A DNA stretch of 64,000 nucleotides, from assembly GCF_000003815.2 (NCBI RefSeq), contig NC_049986.1, positions 25,221,440 through 25,285,439 of the forward strand, read 5' to 3'. The notes below the pieces were generated by a model. It saw nothing but the letters and a program-made list of their open reading frames with translations, did not search any database and was not told the origin of the DNA. This DNA comes from Branchiostoma floridae. Its lineage: Eukaryota > Chordata > Leptocardii > Amphioxiformes > Branchiostomatidae. Below are positions 63,001-64,000 of this stretch, piece after piece (position 1 is the first letter of the stretch; each line of letters opens with the position of its first letter). The position numbers were made by a program, and so were the translations under genes.

Positions 63001-64000
63001 TCACACCAATATTTTGTGCTGAATAGGCATATACTATGAAAATTAAGGCTGGTATTACGGGAAATCTTGCTTTTGTCAATGTCTCAGTAACCACACATGG
63101 TATCAAATTCACATTGGTGTCTAGTCCATGTTTTCTAGGGGCTAAGAATTGATCAGTATTGACCACACAAAAATCAACTTCAGTGCATATCCAAGTCGTT
63201 AAGTATCCATACCCCCGTAGTGTCAATAACCCCCCCCCCCTCCCCAGTAGTGTCCGTACCCCCAGTAGTGTCCGTACCACCTGTAGTGTCCGTAACCCCA
63301 TTTGTGTCCAATACCTCCAGTAGTGTCCGTACCCCCTGAGTAGTGTCCACAGAGCTTCCTCCTTACTGTATCCTAGGCAGCTTTAAGTTGATGAAATGGA
63401 AGTGAAGGTTGACCTTTCTTTCCGTAGCTTTTTGTAGGACTTTTCTTACAACAACATTTTAGGTACTTTCCTCCAAAATAACCTTATGCCATCAACATAA
63501 AGTAGTTTGTGTTTTTACGAGTTTGTCGATGCTTTGTTAAAGCCCCTCCAAGTATATTTCTTAAAAGAATCTTACCTTTGCCACAGAATGGGCCAGTCCA
63601 GCGCACGTTGCAAGCACAGGTGCCGTCAGCACTTCCCGTGGTGCAGTCCCCGCGGCTCTGACAAACTGTGTCTACTGTAACAAATGACAGCGCGTCGCCT
63701 TTCATGTGGGGAGGGGAGCTGCAGGTAGGGCCATCGGTAATTAAAGTACGAAGACGTGCCGAAGTCAGTAGACCATACAAATTACAGTCACACTTCCATG
63801 GGTTTCCTGCTATGTAAAGGAACAGCAGACTGGTGAGATGTGAGAACACTCCAGTGGGCAGAATCGAGATGTTATTGTTGTTCAGGTAAAGCCGTTCCAA
63901 ACTGGTCTGGTTTGAGAAAACTCCATCCGGGAGGTCAGCTATATGATTACCAGATAGATGCAGCCTCCACAGACGGGTGAGATGTGAGAACACTCCAGTG
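25010..64000 (-). CDS. Mosaic receptor tyrosine kinase (LRR-EGF-FTP/CUB-sushi-TM-kinase), 3' 16 exons
   Basis: A single-pass receptor kinase, read 5' to 3' from the right edge. Exons: 64000(open)-63576, 58179-57955, 54327-54081, 53921-53803, 53596-53356, 53196-53078, 52115-51897, 51345-51169, 47163-46987, 45559-45377, 44769-44581, 44067-43883, 43212-43114, 41820-41603, 25605-25468, 25133-25010. Every junction is GT-AG and phases match throughout, giving 1027 aa in the window. Domains in order: LRRs, LRRCT, EGF-like, F-type-lectin/discoidin-like domain (halves separated by two CUB modules), two sushi domains, TM helix, basic stop-transfer, kinase. Kinase motifs: GSGAFG, VVVK, HGDLAARN, SDFG, WMAPE, SDVWSFG. 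The extracellular introns are phase 1, as in shuffled modules. The start and any signal peptide lie outside. The ligand is unknown. I know no vertebrate receptor with this order; amphioxus is reported to have many unusual receptor kinases. Exon skipping could remove both CUB modules without a frame change (785 aa left). Confidence 0.88.
25468..25605 (-). CDS. RTK exon: kinase C-lobe
   Basis: The first G completes the Val of SDV; the exon then reads [20 protein letters not shown] and GYRMRQPEDCPDA. Donor AT|GTAAGT, phase 2. It lies 16 kb from the preceding exon, across the repeat array. Confidence 0.93.
25840..26960. repeat. AT-rich interspersed repeat sequence
   Basis: Segments such as AACATGTGTTACATTTATTG occur three times (about 26030-26190). 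TATGCAAATTAAGTCCTCAT-like pieces recur, and the block ends with ACACACACAGACAAAC after a conserved-looking CACCAAGCATGAAACC segment, as do 3' ends of dispersed repeats. Similar wording appears near 48185-48330. No coding potential is seen. Confidence 0.45.
27005..29985 (-). repeat. 69/75-bp minisatellite derived from the kinase splice donor, block 1
   Basis: On the minus strand the unit contains CACAGAGCGACGT|GTGAGT, which is the end of the exon at 41603-41820 plus its donor, then TAGTGTTAGGATAATATC and CTCTAACCTTACACCGCACAG-like sequence. The basic unit is 69 bp (23 codons); a variant with an inserted GCTATA is 75 bp. Frames of up to 153 codons on the minus strand are repeat artefacts and differ from the exon frame, which hits TGA at once. 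Confidence 0.95.
29986..31623. mobile_element. 5'-inverted, truncated LINE insertion, copy A
   Basis: The 5' part of the RT frame lies on the minus strand (about 30830 down to 29997): KKGDLRQPDNYRGISLSQ, FLDFRKAFDSID (motif A), GVLQGDHLAPFLF (motif B). The rest lies on the plus strand from about 30822: RRSRRHPAETPADLNFADDI (motif C, FADD), then the thumb region YLGG and LLYGSESW. The order is continuous if the first part is flipped, as in twin-primed insertions. It ends in ATGATGATG repeats. CTCACACGTC flanks both ends, which fits a target duplication of about 10 bp within a repeat unit. Frameshifts near 30660 and 31198 and a stop at the inversion point make it dead. Confidence 0.88.
31624..34095 (-). 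repeat. 69/75-bp donor-derived minisatellite, block 2
   Basis: Same unit as block 1. It starts with shortened units lacking the GTCGCTCTGTGCGG part (about 31770-32010) and ends in a long run of 75-bp GCTATA-containing units (32840-34095). A rare variant with a T-run (GTTGTTTTTTT near 32505) also occurs once in block 1 and twice in block 3, showing block-level duplication. Confidence 0.95.
34096..35736. mobile_element. 5'-inverted LINE insertion, copy B
   Basis: Nearly identical to copy A, with the same inversion point, frameshifts and 3' ATG repeats, 4112 bp away. At the inner end of the inverted part it reads LTLSWRR without the TAG seen in copies A and C, so it keeps the ancestral sequence there. 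TGGCGAAGGA is present at both the end of the inverted part and the start of the direct part. It was copied as part of the array, not inserted separately. Confidence 0.88.
35737..38862 (-). repeat. 69/75-bp donor-derived minisatellite, block 3
   Basis: Same unit. The T-run marker unit occurs at about 36670 and 38095, 1.42 kb apart, with the same variant order around both. This block therefore holds an internal duplication of a higher-order unit. No coding. Confidence 0.95.
38863..40509. mobile_element. 5'-inverted LINE insertion, copy C
   Basis: Same structure again, 4767 bp from copy B. It shares the inner TAG with copy A, has a few private changes (VVITPEG, FRINTG, ASKCSE) and a longer ATG tail. 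Three copies with one inversion junction imply one insertion followed by segmental duplication. Confidence 0.88.
40510..41602 (-). repeat. 69-bp donor-derived minisatellite, exon-proximal block
   Basis: About fifteen units leading up to the true exon end at 41603. Units here are less uniform near the exon. They remain open in one minus frame for 295 codons because the period is 23 codons. Confidence 0.95.
41603..41820 (-). CDS. RTK exon: catalytic and activation loops
   Basis: RYVHGDLAARNVLVG is the catalytic loop with Gly in place of the HRD Arg; Asp and Asn are kept. KISDFGLAEDIYSRGYRR has DFG and two loop tyrosines, and WKWMAPERL the APE motif. It ends SDV with the codon split GT|GTGAGT. 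Both edges of this exon are amplified: the acceptor in a 59-bp array and the donor in the 69-bp array. Confidence 0.95.
41821..42214 (-). repeat. 59-bp minisatellite built on a splice acceptor
   Basis: CTGAGATAGGAACGTCCACA-type units start at 41821 (true acceptor, CTGAAATAGG), 41880, 41939, 42004, 42063, 42122 and 42181. The period is 59 bp (65 once). On the minus strand each unit contains GGACGTTCCTATCTCAG, a copy of the pyrimidine tract and AG in front of the catalytic-loop exon. Confidence 0.92.
42725..43113 (-). repeat. 47-bp minisatellite built on a splice donor
   Basis: TACTCACCATGCCTCTAGCG occurs at 42731, 42778, 42825, 42872, 42919, 42966, 43013, 43060 and 43107 (the true donor), exactly 47 bp apart. 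Each unit on the minus strand is the exon end GCTAGAGGCATG, GTGAGTACC and a CAGGTG that mimics an acceptor. Confidence 0.95.
43114..43212 (-). CDS. RTK exon: short kinase insert and alpha-E helix
   Basis: 33 codons: EENSDGYLQPRDEIYNFEVM, then YQVARQIARGM. Phase 0 at both ends. The donor ATG|GTGAGT and the last 30 or so coding bases are repeated eight more times downstream in the intron with a 47-bp period. Confidence 0.92.
43883..44067 (-). CDS. RTK exon: kinase alpha-C helix to hinge
   Basis: ENASEDDKLGFLEEIRAVVD carries the alpha-C Glu. LGAHDNLLGLINCC and the hinge LITEFMPYGDLKSFLRKC follow. This layout resembles FGFR/RET-like kinases. Phase 1 in, phase 0 out (CGT CAG|GTGAGC). Confidence 0.92.
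44581..44769 (-). CDS. RTK exon: juxtamembrane and kinase P-loop
   Basis: It encodes MHRGMMEEMIPLVPP, then VTLGQRIGSGAFGFVYRA with the glycine-rich loop and VVVKTVK with the ATP-binding Lys. The acceptor is taken as GCTGTGCAG because the alternative three bases nearer breaks the frame. The donor AAAG|GTCTTG is weak, but the phase is confirmed by the next exon. Confidence 0.85.
45030..45115. repeat. Dispersed repeat end with ACTGAACTGAAC tail
   Basis: GGACTTCATAGTGTCACCAG followed by GATG and ACTCAACTGAACTGAAC resembles 62470-62515 (AACTTTATAGTGTCACCTGA, then GAACTGAACTGAAC). Two copies sharing a pentamer-repeat tail suggest the 3' end of one non-LTR or SINE family. Confidence 0.4.
45377..45559 (-). 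CDS. RTK exon: transmembrane helix and juxtamembrane segment
   Basis: A short stalk PIEESPTSTQ is followed by a hydrophobic run AIIGGTSAGIAAALIVAAVC with FMVFL, then the basic stop-transfer LRRRRRKRREE, then IEVDFLSDHVA. Donor GCA A|GTGAGT; acceptor AAATACAG. Phase 1 at both ends. Its acceptor side is repeated upstream in the intron at 45770 and 46030. Confidence 0.88.
45500..46260 (-). repeat. Repeats containing the transmembrane-exon acceptor
   Basis: CTGGTGCCGCCGATGATGGC, the 5' half of the transmembrane exon, occurs with its acceptor and upstream intron at 45508 (true), 45770 and 46030, about 260 bp apart. Shorter internal copies of the GGTGCCGCC segment are near 45626, 45888, 46156 and 46236. 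The upstream copies keep an AG acceptor but not the rest of the exon. Confidence 0.88.
46507..46649 (-). pseudogene. Decayed third sushi exon
   Basis: After TTTTCAG the sequence reads ICCDITTEIMNGLVNERIEY, matching the start of the two good sushi exons. The CCP core (FSCDPGYEL) and the final TC are missing and a stop follows at 46507. Splicing from sushi 2 to the transmembrane exon is in frame without it. It may be a relic or a premature-stop cassette. Confidence 0.5.
46987..47163 (-). CDS. RTK exon: sushi/CCP module 2
   Basis: Same length and phase as module 1 and clearly its paralogue: ICCNKTTSITNGQV, IQFSCDTGYELVG, HWDREIPTCR. Donor C|GTGAGT. Joining to the transmembrane exon gives PTCRQPIEESPT. 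Confidence 0.9.
47230..49190. other. Kinase intron, no exon recognised
   Basis: This is intron sequence between the two sushi exons. Two overlapping minus frames at 47609-47967 are open for about 100 codons and GC-rich, but match no domain I know. AT-rich interspersed repeat wording occurs near 48185-48330. Confidence 0.4.
49199..49780 (-). mobile_element. Internally deleted mariner-type transposon
   Basis: Terminal inverted repeats of about 41 bp start TACGAGGGGCGTGCAAT at the left and are mirrored at the right (GCACGCCCCTCGTA) with about two mismatches. TA is present at each end, as expected for Tc1/mariner targets. At 582 bp the element is under half the usual length. The minus frame 49595-49296 encodes an N-terminal helix-turn-helix region (MEPVECRAVIRFLYLKGRTP, then VKRWHPEFKRGWKSVETAPR and PGRPS) and then breaks up. 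The DDE/D catalytic part is gone. Confidence 0.88.
50185..50530. repeat. ACCTGCACC-rich repeat with a 14-bp hairpin
   Basis: ACCTGCACC/GGTGCAGGT motifs occur in both orientations. At 50391-50427 TCCATGTACTGGGT and ACCCAGTACATGGA flank a 9-nt loop. The layout suggests a foldback or non-autonomous element. No coding. Confidence 0.5.
50735..51115. repeat. CA-type microsatellite
   Basis: Impure CA/GACACA repeats, with a pure run of about 50 bp near 51040-51092. Open frames of alternating Cys/Val or Thr/His here are artefacts. Confidence 0.95.
51169..51345 (-). CDS. RTK exon: sushi/CCP module 1
   Basis: A 177-nt phase 1-1 exon. DICCDHTIVVLNGTV starts the module, IQFSCDPGYELAG is the CCP core, and SWDGEIPTCQ ends it. 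Six cysteines include an extra pair (second C of ICC and DGYC). Donor C|GTGAGA. Confidence 0.9.
51897..52115 (-). CDS. RTK exon: C-terminal half of F-type-lectin/discoidin-like domain
   Basis: It encodes GDTLKVRVGPNEDFIQNDQC, then GRYVSVQA and LVLCEVEVYIT; the LCEVEVY end is typical of F-type lectin domains. Phase 1 at both ends (219 nt). Skipping the four CUB exons would restore an uninterrupted domain with the exon at 57955-58179. Confidence 0.87.
52690..52815 (+). pseudogene. LINE ORF2 C-terminal remnant
   Basis: AMKAWNKLPLALQTAPSWKS followed by FKRVVL is the C-terminal signature of many non-LTR retrotransposon proteins (LWNSLP..L..A.S...FK..L). Only the last 40 codons are present. It sits in a kinase intron on the opposite strand. 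Confidence 0.55.
53078..53196 (-). CDS. RTK exon: CUB module 2, second half
   Basis: It encodes RLTGNAIPDPVISTSNQMFV and RFTSDESDTAPGFQFSYTAT and is the same length (119 nt) as the module 1 exon. Phase 2 to 1. Joining to the next exon gives YTATGDTLKVRV. Confidence 0.87.
53356..53596 (-). CDS. RTK exon: CUB module 2, first half
   Basis: A paralogue of the exon at 54081-54327, starting with the same DTAAPTSAPGCGG linker, then TSPNYPKNYGNDETCEWTIT and LEDRYDLLTIFDGG. Two codons shorter. Phase 1 to 2. It arose with its flanking introns by tandem duplication of about 725 bp. Confidence 0.87.
53803..53921 (-). CDS. RTK exon: CUB module 1, second half
   Basis: It encodes RLTGNAIPDTITSTSNQMFV and RFTSDRSNTALGFQFSYTAT, the SN.M.V.F.SD..GF...Y pattern of the CUB C terminus. 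The usual LCG is LTG, so the second CUB disulfide is absent. Phase 2 in, phase 1 out, so the pair forms a shuffled 1-1 module. Confidence 0.87.
54081..54327 (-). CDS. RTK exon: CUB module 1, first half
   Basis: After a Thr/Ala/Pro-rich linker (DTAAPTSAPGCGG) comes a CUB start: TSPNYPSNYPNRATCEWTIT, VPEGYMVLLTF, then LEDGYDYLTIYDGG. Phase 1 in, phase 2 out. The third CUB cysteine normally before DYL is missing. Confidence 0.87.
54371..54484. mobile_element. Short foldback/MITE-like element
   Basis: The left arm (54371-54406) begins ATGACCC and includes GGTGTATA and ATAACGC. The right arm (54453-54484) is its imperfect reverse complement, ending GGGTCAT. The loop is about 46 bp. At 114 bp it is a non-coding palindromic element; TTA/TAA flanks are possible target repeats. 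Confidence 0.6.
54860..56090. other. Kinase intron, no exon recognised
   Basis: AT-rich intron sequence. I searched here for a second C-terminal F-type-lectin exon (an LCEVEVY-like end on the minus strand) and saw none. A 7-bp hairpin CTGGAGG/CCTCCAG lies at about 56017-56034. Confidence 0.4.
56098..56172 (-). repeat. tRNA-derived SINE head
   Basis: Minus strand: TGGCGTAGTTAGGAGG resembles box A, and GGGTTCGCGAACCCGA about 35 nt on resembles box B. The latter is an 18-bp perfect palindrome (56105-56122). There is no full cloverleaf, so it is a SINE or relic and not a tRNA gene. Confidence 0.45.
56413..56724 (-). pseudogene. LINE ORF2 C-terminal zinc-knuckle fragment
   Basis: A minus frame of 103 codons contains MCTYCSMNAMENETHFISQC, the CxxC...HFxxxC knuckle found at the end of many APE-type LINE proteins and also at 61735-61785 in the large LINE. 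Upstream RT sequence is absent. It is a 5'-truncated insertion. Confidence 0.7.
57955..58179 (-). CDS. RTK exon: N-terminal half of F-type-lectin/discoidin-like domain
   Basis: The acceptor TTCACTTGCAG precedes ENNLALGKKASQSS, the classic start of fucolectin/F-type-lectin and F5/8C domains. AEKAVDG and PWWQVDLAGYYRVSRVRV follow. The donor is CTG G|GTAACTT. It is phase 1 at both ends (225 nt). It would join directly and in frame to the exon at 52115-51897 to complete the domain. Confidence 0.85.
58418..61621 (+). CDS. LINE ORF2-like protein: APE endonuclease plus reverse transcriptase, 1067 aa
   Basis: An almost intact frame in a kinase intron, opposite strand. The endonuclease spans residues 38-300: FSSWNIQG, IICVQETW, VVLGDLNARTG (near 182) and EFSDHCHV (near 290). 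The reverse transcriptase spans about 540-860: TPIHKSGDKSNADNYRGIAI, CFVDMRKAFDSVW (near 682), GVRQGCNLSPLLFNLF, and the catalytic SWADDLAL (near 782, WADD instead of the common YADD). It is an APE-type non-LTR retrotransposon of the jockey/CR1/L2 assemblage; I do not assign a clade. No upstream ORF1 is recognised. The frame stops early at 61621 and the C-terminal knuckle continues in another frame. Confidence 0.93.
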   Translation: MEGRQSSIRGICSKSPTPDRRVCTTARVVGSLTSALVFSSWNIQGSCCKKFKDDEFLSYVENSDIICVQETWLDSYVDLDIPGYSFFTSSRIRSKGAKRNSGGVAVIFKSLYRRGISKLVSSTVDTVWCKFDKQFFGLENDLYLCNAYIPPESSSKSSNESPFEILSNDICKYSNLGDIVVLGDLNARTGQLIENHFDTFTFDNPITDGLCFTKNRQNRDIKVNNYGKTLIDLCSAADLTILNGRFAGDLKGDFTCYHYNGSSVVDYCIVRNSLLSDVQYVNVSPISEFSDHCHVSFSLSTNYSAHFQKATNQIKPKPTAFIWTDESKSIYQSILDSRDTISKFQNFCQTSFCSTEKSVTNFTELLLDVAKKSLKTKPNKQTKKPAQSGKKNKIWFDQCCWSSRQRLKRLSLALKKEPWLKEIRSKYFTALRDYKKLIKQRKQKYNSDLLAKLEEFNKNNPKEFWSLLKYLDKEISGKHNKNTCDNNITSEEWIHHFTSLNNLINDSSFDTVFEKTVTEYLNQLDDHTPNPLDFPFTPVEVLNGLKLLKTGKASGIDSISNEMLKYGAKHLCQPLVSLFNTILDKGTFPSNWNTSILTPIHKSGDKSNADNYRGIAISSCLSKLFTLILNNRLQNFAERNKLLDDTQFGFRKRCRTSDNVFILKSLIDKYTKKKGGKLFVCFVDMRKAFDSVWRDGLFYKLHKCGIGGNFFNIIKSMYNDVNYAVRLDNGLSNSFPSVCGVRQGCNLSPLLFNLFINDISECFDPTKCDPAVLTSKSLNCLSWADDLALISSSKQGLQHCIDCLENYCKKWKLSVNVSKTKVVVFGKGSSKNNKDQFHIYGKNIEITDSYTYLGIPFTFSGKFKTARKYLKTKAMRALFKLKALLLSNKDISINLGKNLFDKFVKPIFMYCSEITCFDRFSKSIRIIVSHTNNICEPSSKVFSTLLKKLNIQNNFPATIRKTTSSALNTTYVVCLERNTDKEILLRHANSHILRDNGFQIINLDSNQQIPEFDIIDMRFQKFLLGIHAKASNDGVRGELGTFPARIDAEMQLVKYWHRLVNKITFQP
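61622..62110 (+). pseudogene. LINE C-terminal domain, out of frame, and 3' end
   Basis: Immediately after the stop, another frame reads KSLDVRRAITQLRIGCHKLN, then RVCPFCPELIEDEYHFMVVC (zinc knuckle) and ends at 61977. In related LINEs a longer segment separates the RT thumb from ALTKLRI-like sequence, so an internal deletion that changed the frame is likely. AATAAA is at 62094-62099. The element may end near 62110. Confidence 0.8.
62111..62340 (-). mobile_element. tRNA-derived SINE
   Basis: Minus strand from about 62336: TGGCGCAGCGGCAGCGT (box A), then GGTCTCGAGTTCGAATTC (box B), then a body with TTGGGAAAGGCACTTTTCAC, GTGAAAATGAGTACCTAGC and GGATAGGACGTTAAATG. The head-plus-body order is that of tRNA-SINEs; an amphioxus SINE family of this kind (BfSINE1) is known to me by name but was not compared. 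It abuts the LINE 3' end. Confidence 0.65.
62690..63160. repeat. 173-bp tandem repeat, about 2.6 units
   Basis: ATGGTATCAAATTGATTTTG-type sequence occurs at 62751, 62924 and 63097, exactly 173 bp apart. Each unit also contains ATTAAGCCATTTCAGTAATG, CACACCAATATTTTGTGCT and GCAAATTAAGGCTGGTATTA. Non-coding. Confidence 0.88.
63195..63350. repeat. GTAGTGTCCGTACCCCC minisatellite
   Basis: About seven degenerate units of 17-21 bp (AGTAGTGTCCGTACCCCC and variants), with a poly-C run near 63228-63240. Non-coding; it lies within the kinase intron close to the LRR exon. Confidence 0.8.
63576..64000 (-). CDS. RTK exon: leucine-rich repeats, LRRCT and EGF-like module
   Basis: Open at the window edge. 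It shows at least two and a half LRRs of the LxxLxLxxNxI type (RLWRLHLSGNHIADLPDGVF, then SLERLYLNNNNISILPTGVF). An LRRCT cap follows with four cysteines (NPWKCDC, GPTC, DTVC), then a short EGF-like segment (SRGDC, GTCAC, GPFCG). It ends TTC TGT GGC AAA G|GTAAGA, phase 1, which joins in frame to the next exon to give CGKENNLALG. Confidence 0.85.

Overview
The window is animal nuclear DNA: two intron-rich genes with consensus GT-AG splice sites, non-LTR retrotransposons, tRNA-derived SINEs, mariner-type elements and many minisatellites. A cyclooxygenase gene, a receptor tyrosine kinase with a mosaic ectodomain, and minisatellites grown out of exon-intron junctions together suggest an amphioxus (Branchiostoma). 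That is an inference; the species cannot be fixed from the sequence.

Layout. 1-1113 (minus) is an open frame running off the left edge, resembling the Mutator-like transposase-domain family. 1114-13900 has no gene I can support; it holds minisatellites, hairpins, a 147-base N gap (9875-10021) and repeat remnants. 13918-21913 is a complete cyclooxygenase gene on the plus strand: CRE/CCAAT/TATA-like promoter, nine coding exons encoding 710 aa in one consistent frame, and a 3' UTR with AUUUA motifs and a poly(A) signal. 21914-24650 is the convergent interval with a degenerate SINE.

25010 to the right edge (minus) is one very large gene. Sixteen exons fit together without a phase error and encode the last 1027 aa of a receptor tyrosine kinase: LRRs, LRRCT, EGF-like, an F-type-lectin/discoidin-like domain split by an intron that now holds two CUB modules, two sushi domains, a transmembrane helix and a tyrosine kinase domain with HGD in place of HRD. 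Its N terminus lies beyond the right edge. The introns contain a LINE with an almost intact 1067-codon frame (58418-62100), SINEs, a deleted mariner-type element (49199-49780), a foldback element and a CA microsatellite. The largest intron (25606-41602) is filled by a 69/75-bp minisatellite of about 135 units, interrupted by three copies of one 5'-inverted LINE insertion.

The main observation is shared by both genes. At least eight exon boundaries carry tandem copies of the exon edge together with its splice site. Donor side: COX exons 6 and 7 and two kinase exons. Acceptor side: COX exon 4, the transmembrane exon and the catalytic-loop exon. The eighth is the end of the kinase reading frame. 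The 16-kb array in the kinase gene is the extreme case: each unit repeats the exon end, its GTGAGT donor, a CTAAC branch-like motif and an AG.
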